A DNA stretch of 64,000 nt from Psettodes erumei. Taxonomy: Eukaryota > Chordata > Actinopteri > Pleuronectiformes > Psettodidae. Location of the stretch: positions 124,001-188,000 of the forward strand of contig JAFBJZ010000894.1 of assembly GCA_016785225.1 (NCBI GenBank), given 5' to 3'. The position numbers and the translations under genes are program-made. Within the stretch, counting starts at the first letter, position 1. Every line of letters begins with the position of its first letter. Positions 48,602-61,063 of the stretch are shown piece after piece. The notes beneath the pieces were generated by a model. That model was given only the letters and a program-made list of their open reading frames with translations, ran no database searches and was not told the origin of the DNA.

Positions 48602-50843
48602 TCATGATGCATTGTAGAGTCTAACTGCTGTTGGGATGAATGACCTGCGAAAGCACTCCTTCCTGCAGCGAGGGTGTTTCAGTCTCTGACTGAAGGAGCT
48701 GCTCAGCGCACCCACGGTCTCATGCAGAGAGTGATGGGGGTTGTCCATGATGGATGTCAGCTTCACTAACATCCTCCTCTCACCCACCACAACCACAGAC
48801 TCTAGGGGACATCCCAGCACGGACCTCGACCTCCGCACTAGGTTGACGATCATGTTCCTGTCTCTGTCGGTGCATCCACCCCAGCAGGCTACTGCGTAGA
48901 AAATGGCAGATGCCACAACAGAGGTTTTCAGCAGAGTCCTGCAGACTCCGAAGGATGTCAGTCTCCTCAACAGGTGGAGTAGACTCTGGCCCCCTGGACA
49001 TTCGTGTTTGTAGACCAGTCCAGTTTGTTATTGAGATGAACGCCCAGGTACTTGTAGGAGTCCACTGTCTCGATGTCTCTTCCCTGGATGTTCACCGGTG
49101 TAGTAGGGGGTGACTTCCTCCTGAAATCTGTCACCATCTCCTTTGTCTTGCTGGCGTTGATCTGCAGAGCACTGACCTCACACCAGTCAACAAAGTCCCT
49201 GATGACCCTCCTGTATTCCCGGTCGTTCCCGTCCGATACACATTTGACGATGGCCGTATCATCCGAGAAGTTCTGTAGGTAGCAGTGGTCTGAGTTGTAT
49301 CTTAACTCCGAAGTGTGGGGATCCAGTGCTGAGCTCACCAGTGGGAGGAGGTAATGCAGGATGAGCCCCTCCATGGCCTTCATCAGGTGCAAAGTCAGGG
49401 CTGTAGCATCCCCGGCTGAATGACGGTCATACTCTCCAACTGATGCTTCACAGTGTTTTATTCCACAAACCATTTTTATCACATACACCATGGAACATCG
49501 TGTAACGCCGTGTAACACCATGTAGCACCGTAACAGCTATGAGAAAGAAAATTAAAAATACATACAGTTATCCTTCTGTATGATAATGACTTATTTTTAA
49601 CCTTACAGGTTTTTACACAATGAAATGAGATACTGTATTTATATATTTTAACTGCTACTAAAACAATTGATGTAACAATCATGAATAAAATGCACATTTT
49701 TAACTGAATGACATCCTCCCATGGAGTGCATTGTATTTATAATATTTAACAGAAAATAAACATTTTAACTGTTCACTTTTAATCACACATTGCTTTTTAA
49801 CCGCATGAAGTGCTACAAAATACACACAAACACCTTCTTCTACACGAGCAGAGCAAATAAAGAAGTAACCGGAGGTCTGTTTATGACAACCGGCCCGATA
49901 GACGGACACGGAAGGTCAGCTAATGCTAGTTAGCACTCGTGCTAGCGATAACTTAAACACATTATAAAGACCATTGAAGGTACAAAACTTCGAGCCTAAC
50001 GCTCAACAACACATGACAGGCGAAAAACGAACCTTGTGCCCTCAGCCAGGTGCTCATGAAACACACTCTTTCTTCCTTTTAGCAGACACGCTTTTCACTT
50101 CACAAATACATGTTTATTCCGTTGACACACTTTCTTGCTACCGATAGAGGATCGGAAACCTGTGTTTTCGGTGAGGCCCTTTCAAAATAAAAGCACAATC
50201 TTACATCTGCTCTAAATAAAGAAAATAAAGGCCTGGCTTTAAAGAATATAATTAAATAAACATAAAAACATGTTTATAGCAATACTGTGGGTAATGTTAA
50301 AGGTCATTTACAAGGGCCACAGGTCTGAAGTGGTTGGACTCCCTGGGGTGTGTGATCTTGAGCACTGGAACCATGCAGGAAGTCTTCCACAGTTTAGGAA
50401 CCCTCTCCAGACTCAGGCTCAGGTTGAAGATATGCAGGACCACCAGAAAGAGCTGATCTGCACAGTCCCTGAGCAGTCTGGGGCTGATTCCATCTGGACC
50501 TGCTGCCTTCCTGATCTTTGTCCTCCTGAGCTGACTCCTCACCTGATCCGCTGTGAGGCGGAGGCTGAGCTGGGCTGGGGGAGGGATGTGGTCGGCTTTG
50601 TTGTGGGTGGGTATGTGTATAGATGTGTGGATGGGGGTGAAGCAGGGTTGTGTGAGGAGAGCGCAGGTAGTGATAGCACTGCACCAGAGGAAGGGGGGTG
50701 GCGGGAAGCTGGGGGGTAGGGGAGGTGTTAAGTGACCAAGAGTCGAATCTGTTGAAAAACAAATTCAGGTCATTCGCCCACCCCCGGTCAGCAGAAGCTG
50801 TGGCTCCTCCATTGACCTCAAAGTGGCCAGAGATTTTATTCAT
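48602..50843 (-). pseudogene. LINE ORF2 reverse transcriptase and C-terminus (second copy)
   Basis: The N-terminal RT block (KAAGPDGISPRLLRDCADQL) is at about 50460-50520. It is followed by FRPVAL, where the solo LTR interrupts. After it, HLMKAMEGLILHYL resumes at about 49350-49395. The palm motif is NFSDDTAIVKCV (active enzymes have FADD). The C-terminal block SYKYLGVHLNNKLDW is near 49020-49065. A frameshift near 48970 breaks the tail. Confidence 0.88.
49397..50317. mobile_element. Solo LTR (911 bp) with 5-bp target duplication
   Basis: The inserted DNA 49402-50312 begins TGTAGC and ends TTTACA (TG...CA ends). It is flanked by AGGGC at 49397-49401 and 50313-50317. Removing one AGGGC and the insert restores the expected LINE sequence at that point. 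It has AATAAA-type hexamers near 50205-50225 and no coding pattern. TG/CA termini and a 5-bp duplication fit an LTR left by recombination of a retroelement. The family is unknown. Confidence 0.82.
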
Positions 50844-50867
50844 GTTTCTCCAGACTTCTCAGCTCTG

Positions 50868-52113
50868 CTAAAGCTGTTCCTCCATCTTCCTCCTGAAGCT
50901 TTCCTTGGCCCCCTGGATCTTATGTTTAAGATCCTTTTGCACTCTCCTCAGTTCCTCTTTGTTTCCGGATTTGAAAGCCCTCTTCTTCTCATTCAGCAGG
51001 GCCTTCAGCTCCAGGGTCACCCATGGTTTGTTGTTGGAGAAGCAACGCACCTTCTTGGTTGGCACAGTGTTCTCCACGCAGAAGTTAATGTAGTCCGTTA
51101 TGCAGTGGGTGAGGGCGTCAATGTGCTCACCATGGGGCCTGCAGAGTTCCTGCCAGTCTGTGCATTCGAAGCAGTCTCTCAGGGCCTCACTGCAGTCCTC
51201 AGACCACATCCTTATCACCTTCTTGGTGGGGGGTTTCCTCTTTACCATGGGGGTGTAGGTGGGGTGAAGGATGACCAGGTTGTGGTCTGAGTGGCCAAGC
51301 GGGGGGAGGGATGATGAGCTGTAAGCCTCCTTTGTGTTGGCAAACAGCACGTCCAAGGTTTTATTGTCTCTTGTGTGGCAATCAACATACTGGGTGAAGT
51401 TGGGAAGAGTGGTGGAGAGTGAAGCATGGTTGAAATCCCCAGAGATAATGATAAGTGACTGTGGTTGTGCCGTCTGCAGTTGAGAGACAGTGGTGTGAAT
51501 GTCCTCGCAGGCTGCCGTAGCATCGGCCGAGGGCGGGATGCACACAGTCAACACATTAACATGTGAAAACTCCCAAGCCAGGTGGTATGGCCAAATGCTA
51601 ACTGCTCAGTTCAATGTCTTTGGTACAGCGCTGCTCCTTCACGGTGATATGTCCTGGGTTACACCATCTCTCATTCACGTACATCGCCAGTCCCCCACCT
51701 CTCCTCTTACCGCTTTCCCTCCTGCTCCGGTCCACTCTCACCAGTTGAAAGCCATCCAAAGTTACAACGGAGTCCGGTGTGTGGTCCGTGAGCCAAGTCT
51801 CCGTGAACAGCAGGAGGCTGCTCTGCTGGTACTCCCACTGCAGTCTGGTTAGCGCCATCAGCTCTTCCATCTTGTTGGGTAAAGATCTTACGTTACCCAT
51901 AAGAATAGATGGAATGTTCGGTTTGTACCGTCTCCTCCTATCCCGGTACTTCGCTCCAGCCCTGCAGCCCCTTCTCCGACACCGTAATTCCTTTGGAATT
52001 TCGGGTCGCTCCTCCGGGAGTACCCTCCTGTTGATCCATGCTAACAGCTGATCCCGGCTGTAAACAATGGGGTGGCTCACAGGTTCCGCCGATCTGGTGA
52101 CGAAAAGTCCCAA
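50868..52113 (-). pseudogene. LINE ORF2 endonuclease domain (second copy)
   Basis: Blocks in order on the minus strand are MGNVRSLPNKMEELMAL, LLLFTETWLTDHTPD, GGGLAMYVNERWCNPGHI, IIISGDFNHASL and LGHSDHNLVIL. The catalytic GDFNHA and SDHNLV motifs are intact here, unlike the copy at 25-28 kb. A frame break lies near 51555-51600. The linker CFSNNKPWVTLELKALLNEK follows at about 51030. Confidence 0.9.
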
Positions 52114-52660
52114 AAGGAGTAGAAGACATGCTACTCCTCTTCCTAAATTTAGCAGGTCCGTAGTGTTTTAGGAACAAAACAAGGAATGACACGACCCAGA
52201 GAGTCGGGAAAAGAACTTAAACCACAAAAAAATGCAGGAAAACAGAGGCTGCCTACCGTGGCGCCATCTTGGAAAAACGTAATGTTGCACAAGAGTGAAT
52301 TCCGCCAACCTCCACATGGTCAAGAATTCCAAATTCCTTCTGCCTAAACTAGTTGCTAATCTGGTAATTTTGGTTCTAGTTATTAAATTAATTATTAATC
52401 AAAGTTCCAAATTGACAATTTAGTCCTATTTATGAGATTGATTTAATAAATTGGCTATCTTTCCCTTGTCAAAAGGGTGGTGCCCCGAGGTGATCTATTG
52501 TATTAGATACAATTATTTAATAATTAATAATTATTATTTTAATAATTATTAATTATTTCAGATAGCTAGACCCCAATGTTTAGTGCCCTTAGTAGGCAAA
52601 CCCAACACAGGGTGCTCCAACAAATGGTGCCCCTGTGAGGTAAAGATTGGTGACCACATG

Positions 52661-52990
52661 TTACACTGGCCTAACATCAGTGAACTTGTGTTTATTCATG
52701 TAATCAGTCACTTTGCTGCTCTTAGGTTGCCAAGAGGTATGCAAGGTAGGCAAGAATTCAAACTCTGCACTTGGTTCTGCAACGTCAAGATGAGCAGCAG
52801 CAGACCCCATCACCTCTGCTTTGGTCATGACAGCATCAGCTTCTTTCTGGAGTTGAAGCACATCAAGGGTTGCTGATAAGTGACCCTTTTCAACCTTGAT
52901 GTTCATCTCTTTCTCAGCATAGGCTAATTTGGTTTTTGGGGCCTGAGCTTCTGCCTGTGCTCATGCTGCTGCTATACTTGCTCTGGTTAA
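52661..52990 (-). pseudogene. BEL/Pao gag-like coiled-coil relic
   Basis: The minus strand reads AEKEMNIKVEKGHLSATLDV and LQLQKEADAVMTKAEVMGSA. This heptad-like Glu/Lys/Ala pattern is typical of gag coiled coils of fish BEL/Pao elements. The match is by style only. It lies in the same orientation as the BEL/Pao pol relic at 45.6-46.7 kb, on the other side of the LINE. Confidence 0.5.
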
Positions 52991-53689
52991 TGTAGATGAC
53001 CTCCTCCAAGATCCTGCTGATGATTTAACAGTCAGCTTCCCTGAAGACTTTGAGGACTTTAAGGAAGGAGCAGAGACTCCTCACAGTCTTGACCTTGAGC
53101 CTCTGATGTCCCTATATTGCTTGGCTGAGAGGGGATGGTGAGTGTGTGTCTGTTACTGGCTCTCTCATCAGTATCCAATAGTTTGTAGGTGTCCGCCAAG
53201 TGCTATAATTTCACTCTGCTGCTGCAACTCCAGAGGCCTGAAAATTCTACTGCAACTGCAAATACAAACGGTTCCAACAAAAGTATCATTGAGTTCAATA
53301 CACACAAGTTTGCTAGTTAGCTTGAGCATGACAAGCTAAGGGACCCAGGGTTAGCTTCAAGGCATTCGTTTGAATTGCCCAATATTGTACAGGATAGAAA
53401 AATTCTGCTATGCAATGTGTTGCATGTGGCGCTGAGTCCGAAGTTCCAATAAAAAAAATTAAGATGGAGATCATGTGATGAATACAACACACTTCTCTTT
53501 TGGAGAGTCGTAAAAAGCCAGGAGGGGAGCCTTCACCTCAGCATTATTTTGGTGGTGCTGAGGAAGGGAGTCGTGTGACCCGCTCAGTTGCCATGGCAAC
53601 AGAATGTTGGACTTTATGTCAGGTTCAGCTCAGTGTTGGAGCCATTTTCGTGCTGTCCTGCACCATCAGAGTGTGTCAGTGGTGTGTGA

Positions 53690-54856
53690 AAAAATGATAA
53701 CGAAATTGATGCCAACCCCTGCAAAAAGGCCAAATTTTTGCGCAAGTACAATCCTGACTTCATTAAGTGTGGCTTTGTGAATGGGGGCAACAAAGCAGAG
53801 CTGAGGGCTCAGTGTGTTGAGTGATGTCAGTGCTGTCAAATGAAGCACTGAAACCAGGGGATTTTTAATCCATTTTCTGTGGATCCTACTGGACATGATG
53901 TAGCTTTGCCCTCACATCTACAGCCCCAGCTTCTGGAAGTTTCCACAGACAGCACTTTTAAGTTGCAGTAGGACAAACTGGACCTGGGCTCCTTCTGGAT
54001 CGCTGTCTCAAAAGAGTACCCATGTCTAGCACTAAGGGCTGTGGGACTCCTTCTCCCATTTACAACTACATACTTGTGTGAATGAAGCATTTTCCATTGT
54101 GTCCACAACTAAGACCAAAGCCCGAAAAAGACTCACACTGGAGGTAACTCTAAAGCGTTTGTCTTTCCTCCATTCCACCTAGACTGGATCTGACCATGTG
54201 TGAGAGGCAGGCCAAGTGTCTCATTAAGTGGTGAACATAAAAATGGAGTTGTAGCATGTCAGAAAATCGATTTGTGACTTATTGTTCATTTGTCACTGAT
54301 ATGAAGAGCAACTTCTGGCTCTGCCATGCAAACATAAAAACATAAATTTAATTTCATTTGCAGATTCTAAGGCTGTATTTTCATTTGCACTTTACTTCAA
54401 TTTTATTGATTTAAGAAAAATATTATTTTAAATGTATTTACTTTATCACCCCATAATTTTATTTATCACATGTCCAGTTTTTTCAGTTTTTATGAGTCCC
54501 TCCTTTTTGCTGTAGTAAAGTTGAGAAGTACTGTATTTATTTTTATATTAATAAGCCTGACTTGAGCCTTGTTCTTTCAGCAGCTTGATCAGTTCCATTA
54601 ATTGATAGCCTGTTCGGCATGTTGTTGTATAAGCTCATTTATGTTTGAATGATAAATAATTTCTTTAAGTATATGGATTTATGCCATTTTACAAGGTTTA
54701 GGCTTGTTAAAATATAAGTGGATTAGATGTAGTTATTGAAGACAAATCAAATCAAGAGTAAGATCACTAATTCAGTGTTAATATTTGAATGTGCCCCGGG
54801 CCCCTCTGTACTGGATAGGTTGGGCCCCAAGGTCAAAATGGTTAAGAACCCCTGCT
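53690..54856 (+). mobile_element. hAT (ZBED/SCAND3-like) transposon relic, internally deleted
   Basis: At 53735-53820 the frame reads RKYNPDFIKCGFVNGG followed by RAQCVE, the N-terminal block of SCAND3/ZBED5-like hAT transposases. At 53985-54065 FWIAVSKEYPCLALRAVGLL then PFTTTYLCE is the C-terminal dimerisation block, cut by a TGA right after. The large middle, with the catalytic residues, is missing. The right end is probably the GGTTAAGAACCCCTG at about 54841-54856, which looks like a Charlie-type hAT terminus. The left end was not found. Confidence 0.78.
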
Positions 54857-54989
54857 CTAAAAGAATTTGCTCATGTCCAAAGCAATGTAGTCATAACCCA
54901 GAGCCAGGTTCATCGATTCATCAGAAAGCTTTTACCATGCTGAACCTCTCAGAAAAGCCCTCACCATTTCAGTAGTAGCTAATTGAGTC

Positions 54990-55680
54990 CATGGAAGAAA
55001 ATAGTCAAGTTGCAGCTGAACATGAACCACTATGTGCAGCAAAGGAAAATTGTCTTCAATCAAGAAGTGGGACCCATGGGAAGGGTGGTCCTAGAAGATT
55101 CCATGGCGGAACTGTTGCAAGTCATACATGTAGCACTAAGCCACAAAAACACATTGTCTACATGGAAGGAGTTGGAAAAGAAACAACTTTGGATTCTCGA
55201 AATCATCATATCATCAAAAACTATGAAGTATGTGGTCAGTACTATGCAGGAAGATGAGGGTAGAGGGTGACTGGTCTTACTATAAAGATCACCATGCCCT
55301 GAGAATCAGTGTGCATGGATGTAGATGGCCCAATGGGAGTGACAGGAAAGAATGATGAAAATACCTCTTGATGCTTGTGGACTCTATGTTTGGGTATATG
55401 ATTGTCACGTCTGTTTGGAATGCTAATGGCAATAGCGTTGACAGCACGCTGGACCAGGTGTGTGGCAAACTTCGGAGGGCCGAAGGAGGTATGCACAGAC
55501 AACAAGACACATTTTAAGAATGCCCAGGTGACCGTGTCAATACCATGGAGTAATGAGGATCTACTTGTCACTCTATGCACCTTTAGACAAACAGTGTCAT
55601 GCAGCAAACCATTGTACTGGTTAAGGGCTGGATTAGTAAGAATTGTAGCAAAAAAGATTGGCAGTTCAAGGTGTTAAACA
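54990..55680 (+). pseudogene. Retroviral-type integrase relic
   Basis: Frames around 55130-55260 and 55290-55520 hold integrase-like pieces. HHIIKNYEVCGQYYAGR could be the end of the zinc-binding segment. WMDVDGPMGVTGKNDE, LLMLVDSMFGYMIVTSVWNA, and FGGPKEVCTDNKTHFKN resemble the DDE core with its first two Asp. Several frameshifts separate them. I cannot place it between an endogenous retrovirus and a gypsy-type element. Sequence to 56340 may belong to it but shows nothing definite. Confidence 0.55.
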
Positions 55681-56340
55681 TTGGAAAATGACTATGTATA
55701 AGACTACTAAGCCCTCCCCTTCATAGGAGCTACACCAATTCCCATTCATCTCAAAGTAAGTGAGGCAGTGCCTCAAGGACAAGAATGAACCACCAGACGA
55801 AAATCCTATTTTGTGTCGGACAGCTCATCTGGATTAGAGCTCAAGACCATCGACCAAATACAGCAGTGAAGGCAAAATAAAAAATGTCTGACGTAGGAGA
55901 GAAGATTTTGGACAGTAACACAGAATTATCAAAAACAAGGGAATCCAAGGAGTGGAGCACCTTAAACCAACTCCATGCTTGAGGGAAACCAGGAACAACA
56001 CATCTGGTGTGTAACATTGTAACAACTGTTACCTGCTACAAAAAAGTGGCAAGCTGTTGATTATAGCCCAAGATGAAGGGTGGTGAGTGAGTTTATAGCA
56101 TTGATCCACTACTGGAACCCGAGTTGTTAACCATCACTTGCTGGAAGGGGTGTGGCATGTGCTGGACCACGTCATACATGTCTCATGTACTTCCCCTTTG
56201 CCCCATGTCAAGACCTCCTCATAGACTGAGCACAATCCGCAGAAAAAGGAAGGCACGCAAGCCCTGCATAACACCTTTTCAGGGGTCTCCTAAATTTACG
56301 AGGAAAACCTAAAAATTTTATGTGGCAACCTACAAAATGA

Positions 56341-57655
56341 GGGCGAGAGGAGTCTCATAGCAGCCTCCTGTCACCCACTGTGTGTGTGCAATGCTGTCAT
56401 TAACAGGTAATATCATTTAATTTAATAAGCAGCTTTGCTTGCTGAGCAAACGTGTTTAAGTTGCAATTCTGTTCTGTTGTTCACTATTTCCAAAAGATTT
56501 ATGCTAATTTACGCCATTTAATTTAATTAACAACTTATTATCCAATTAATTCCTCTAATGTTGGATAACTAAACATTTTGATCCATGCAAAAGCACAAAG
56601 TTTGCATCCTTTTGCCAAGATGCAGTTCTACACCGACTGATCATCAGAGCACAGATGTTATATGATCTGTCTGTCCCCCTCCAACAGGCCAGGGTACCTC
56701 AAAATCACATCTGCTTTTCATTATATTTCCAAACAAAAAAAGTTAGTTAGGGACTTTGTTTTCATTATTATTAGCCTGTGCTATCTAAGTTAACGATGTG
56801 TGTTCACAGGACAGTGCATTTATAGAAACTAGTTAAACGGATATGTTTTTCCTCTCTTGTCTAGTTTCCATTCACAGTGAGCACTGAGAGCTACTGTACA
56901 TGGTAAGTGATGCAAAATAGCAAAACAACAAAGAAACCCTCATTGGAAAAAGTATGCATTTGGTGGGGTTTACTGGTCTGCCATATGGACAGCAGCCTAT
57001 TTTCTAAATTAGTACATCATTTGGTAATGTTATGGCTTACAAAGGGTTTACAGGGAGAGCCATAGTATCAAGCACTGCACTGATACCTCTTTTGTCACAC
57101 AGCACACAAAACTAGAGTTGCAGAGCCTCTGCAGCTTCTTAGAGTCTTGCATGTATGATAGATCCACACCAGAGATGAATTGTGAAACTGGAGACAAAGA
57201 AGCATTTGTCTTACGTTTTGAACATTATTTCTGCTGTACATTACAAAAGGTTAAAATTGCACAAAATGTTATGGCAACAATGCTATCAATATGCAATACA
57301 GGTGGGAATTTTTGTAAGGTGCAGCTTTCTTGACTGTAGCCTCTGTTTATCTTCTACCTGCATATCTACAGCAAATATAACAACCTGTGCTGATCACTAC
57401 ATAATTATACAACAAACATACATTACATTCTTCCATGCATTGCTTCTTTTTAGTTAAATGTAAACACATTGAATTGAAAGGCAAGCACGGATATACTATC
57501 AATACCCAGGTACACTTTAGAATATACATAGTCCAATTAGCAAACAGCTCTATGTCTTTTGCATGAATAGATTTGCCTTAATAAAAGTATGACGACACGA
57601 GGCGTGAATGATACAGGGTTATTGATAAATAATATCCATTAACCAATCACCAGAA
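56341..57655. other. Intergenic stretch with no recognised gene
   Basis: AT-rich DNA without coding pattern, transposon ends or repeats that I could identify. Confidence 0.4.
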
Positions 57656-58010
57656 ACAGCCAGACAGTGCCACCTTAGGAATTTCGCCCAAGGAAATAGT
57701 TATGACAGCACCCAATTTAAGGCACTCAAGTTCACTCTACAGGGGTAGCAGGAGATGTGGTTCTAGTAGAAAAACAAAATTCTTTATTTATTTGCTTTAT
57801 TATAACAAAATGTCCAGTAAAATACAATAATAAAAACACCAAACACACAGGGAGATAGGGTGAGGGGTGCACAACCCGGAATGGGCCTTTTGCATCAAAG
57901 CCTCGGCACCGTCAGGGTGAAAGACCTGGCAGTAAAGGACCCCACTTCTCTCGACCAAGCGGCCTCAATGTCACAGTGGCATAGCAGGTTGAGACAGCCA
58001 CTTGTGCTCT

Positions 58011-59349
58011 TCATAGTTGTCGCTTCTGCTCCCAGAATGCCAAGTTTTCACCAATGACGGGGTTGGCTTGCTGACGTATGCAGATGTCAGAGGGTGTGTG
58101 CTGAGTCAGGGCCATGACAGCAGCTTGGGTGGCCCCAGGCTTTTGCACCTCAAGGGCTTGCTGCAAGGGTTTGGGGAGCAAGCTGCCAGGGAACATGGCT
58201 TCCATGTCCTGCACACCAGGTGGATGCTGATGGGACAAAGTATCAGCATTCTTGTTGCTCCTGCCAGAGCAGTACTTAATTTCAAAGTCGGAAGTTGCAA
58301 GTTGGGCTGCCCAGTGCTGCTCTGTGGCACCAAGCTTGGCAGATGACAGTTGACTGAGGGGATTGTTGTCTATGAAGACAACACACTTGTTGCCAAGCAG
58401 ATACTCCCTAAATTTCAAAGTCATAGCCCACTTCAGTGCCAAGAATTCCAACTTCATGGAGCATGTTGCACTCATTGGGCCTAAGACCTCTGCTGGCATA
58501 AGTAATGGGCCACACCTTGCCTCCTTACTCCTGTGAAAGTACAGCCCCCAAGCCACCATAGCTGGCATCCACCTCCAGAATAAAAGGGAGGGGAAAGTTA
58601 GCATATGCACGCACTGATGCAGTGGTGAGCTTGCCCTTGAGTGCCTAAAAGCTCTGGTGTTCCATCCAGCTCCATCCAGTGCCCAGTGACTCCTCCATCT
58701 GACCCCTTCTTCAAATTCGTGCCTCCACACTCTGCAACCAGCTTGTGTAGAGGGGCAGCCAACTTGGCAAACCTCTCCACGAACCGATGGTAATAACTGG
58801 CAAAGCCAAGGAATGACCGCAGTTCAGAGATGGTAGTGGGAGGCTGCCAATTGGCTACCATCTCCACCTTGCTGGGATCTGTGGAGACACCCTTGTAGGA
58901 AATCACATGCCCTAAGTACTCCACCTTGTGCTGGAAGAAGGCATACTTTGAGAGCTTCACCTTGAGGCCTTCTTGCCACAGCCACCCCAGCACCATCTCC
59001 AACCTCTCCAGGTGTTGCTCGACGTTGGCAGAGAAAACCACAATGTCAATGAGATACAGAAGCTGGCACTGCTGGTCACCAAAAATCAATTGCATCAGTG
59101 TCTGGAAGGTGCTGAGGAAATTGCAGAGTCCAAAGGGCATGTGGTTCCACTCAAAGAGGCCAAAGGAGTGCAGAAAGCCATTTTACACCAGTCGGCCTCA
59201 GTGACTGGAACATGTTTGTATCTGCTGGCTAAATCCATAGTGGAAAACCAGTGAGCACCTGTCAGTGCGTCAAGGGGTTCCTTGATGTGAGGAAGAGGGA
59301 ATGCATCTTTTCTTGTCTTGCTATTCAGGGGCCTGTAGTCAATCATCAC
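58011..59349 (-). pseudogene. Gypsy pol relic (reverse transcriptase and RNase H)
   Basis: Reverse transcriptase motifs on the minus strand are MIDYRPLNSKTRKDAFPLP, FSTMDLASRYKHVPV, MPFGLCNFLSTFQTLMQL, and LLYLIDIVVFS, where active enzymes have YxDD. Then KYAFFQHKVEYLGHVIS and LRSFLGFASYYHRFVERFAK. RNase H follows in a shifted frame with SMKLEFLALKWAMTLKFREY and VFIDNNPLSQL. The loss of the second Asp in the palm motif and the frameshifts show that it is inactive. No integrase was seen between 57.9 and 58.0 kb, so the 3' half of pol is deleted. Confidence 0.88.
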
Positions 59350-59470
59350 TTATCCAGCACAGACTCAGGAACTGACCGGGACGCCACAGTGGCCACACCA
59401 GATGGCACCTCAGAAACACCGGCGGACAGGCTAGCTACACTAACCTCATCCAAAGTGCAAGTCCAAGGGC

Positions 59471-60330
59471 TCAAACAACACCATAGTACCAGAGTACTGC
59501 TGTGAGCATGTGGCCGTGACGGCCTTCATCACGCCACCCAGGATACGACAAGCTTTCCTGCCGCACACCTTGACCCGACCTGAAGCAGGTGGAGGGACAC
59601 TGACCTGATGGCACTTTTGCAGCACTGCAAAATGGACTATGGGGCATCAGAAACAGAGGGCAGGTCAAGTGTTGCAGTAACATTTCCGAACGATGTTCAT
59701 TCCTAAGATACCAGGAACCACCAACAGGGGGGTCCTTAACCACCAACACCCCACACCGTGGCATCAACTTACTAGAGAGCTCAGTACCTAGCTCCAAGTA
59801 GCCAATTTAGGGGATTGCCAACCCATTAGCTTCCCTGAGCTACATCCAGTGACAAGATTTGAGTCTCTGTTGACCCCAAGCTTCAAAGTGCTGAAAAAAG
59901 TGCAGAAAAAGCCCTCAGTGACAGTTCAGATGTATGAGGTGAGTTAGCCATCATCTGAGGACTACTCTGAACTCCATAATGCAGGTCCAGAACTGAAGGA
60001 ACAGAGTGACTTCTGCCCCTAATGCCTCCAGGAAAACCCTCACGCTCCCACCTGATCGCCTCGCACCCTTAACCTCAAGTGATACAGTAGTAGGCTGCCT
60101 GCCCACAAACTGTTTTAATTTACAGCGGAGGGCACCAAGAACACACTCCACAAACTGGTCACCCAGCAAGACTTCTGTGTTTGGCATGCTGCTAGGTGAG
60201 CGCCATTTTACTGACGCCATCAGACTCATTAATGCAAGGGAAAGCTCTTGCAGGGTCTCACCTTCCTGTTGGGAAGTTACATAAGAGTCAGAACAACCGT
60301 AAAGCTCCTCTTACACAGTGATGATTTTGT
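59471..60330 (-). pseudogene. Gypsy gag and protease region relic
   Basis: LLGDQFVECVLGALRCKLKQ at about 60100-60165 matches the capsid C-terminal block of gypsy/Ma-type gag proteins (LLGDQFVEGL in relatives). The 59471-59797 frame upstream of RT occupies the place of the protease but has no clear DSG or DTG motif. Broken by stops and frameshifts. Confidence 0.65.
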
Positions 60331-61063
60331 CTTTGTCCTCCAGCTCCACACTACAATGGAATTTAATCTCATCACATACCTCTCCATCTAAGTGGCCAAA
60401 CAAGAAAAATGCCTGATTGGATGCCAGACAATGCCACCTTGGGACAGCACCCAGTTTAAGGCAATCAGGTTTGCTCAACAGGGGAGGCAGGAGATGTGGT
60501 TCCAGTAGAAAAAAAATGCTTTATTTTATTATAACAAAATACAAACACAGGGACATGGAGGAGGTGTGCACAACCAGTGCTGAGGCTTACCGGTTGGGAG
60601 ATGGGTCACACAGGGTTTGAGGGATCTCAACATCATGAAAATCACCACAATCACATGTGACAGCCACACACGCATGCACACTTGGTGAGGGAACCCAGGA
60701 CTAGGGGATACACAGCACACAAAAAGGGAAGGGGGAAGCCACCACCCAGGACACCAGGACCACCACCATCGGCTCAGGCTTAACTCATTTCACAGATTAA
60801 CAGAGAGGTCATTTTGCTCATGGAAGATGCTCAACTGGCAAATTAATGTCCATCATATGGAGATAGGGTTTCTCTGTTCATGTTTTGCAAGCATCAGCAA
60901 TGTTAATCAAAATGAAAATAGGGTATTTTTTAGAAACTAAGAGAAGAATTCAAACTTTGAAAGGAAAATCACAGCATGGATGAGGGGGCTTGGGTTTCCC
61001 TCCAGCCTGTGGGGCCATCAACATTCTGTTGCCCCCTGCCTTGCTACTGCCCGGGGTGACTCT

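Larger units (their letters stand above)
48304..52272 (-). mobile_element. Second L2-like LINE, minus strand, with a solo LTR inside
   Basis: The 3' end lies at 48304-48340 (GATA repeats, then ACTTTATTGATCCC). The 5' end is at about 52272 (GGCGCCATCTTGG, shared with the LINE at 25.1-28.4 kb). It retains most of the endonuclease and much of the reverse transcriptase. It inserted into, or next to, BEL/Pao-like DNA. A 911-bp element occupies 49402-50312 inside the reverse transcriptase. No clear target duplication of the LINE was seen. Confidence 0.88.
57660..60600 (-). mobile_element. Second Ty3/gypsy element, minus strand, with partial LTRs
   Basis: Direct repeats at about 57660-57880 and 60424-60580 share blocks such as GCAGGAGATGTGGTTC, TTATTATAACAAAAT and GGTGTGCACAACC. 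They flank a minus-strand gag-pol relic and act as LTRs. On the minus strand each has AATAAA hexamers. The copy at 57.7 kb has an extra 25 bp or so (about 57680-57707). The ends of the LTRs and a target duplication were not resolved. Confidence 0.82.

Noticed and set aside
52600..52660. TGGTGCCCCTGTGAGG as a tRNA primer-binding site
   Set aside because: It lies on the opposite strand from the adjacent BEL/Pao-like gag, and no LTR end abuts it convincingly.
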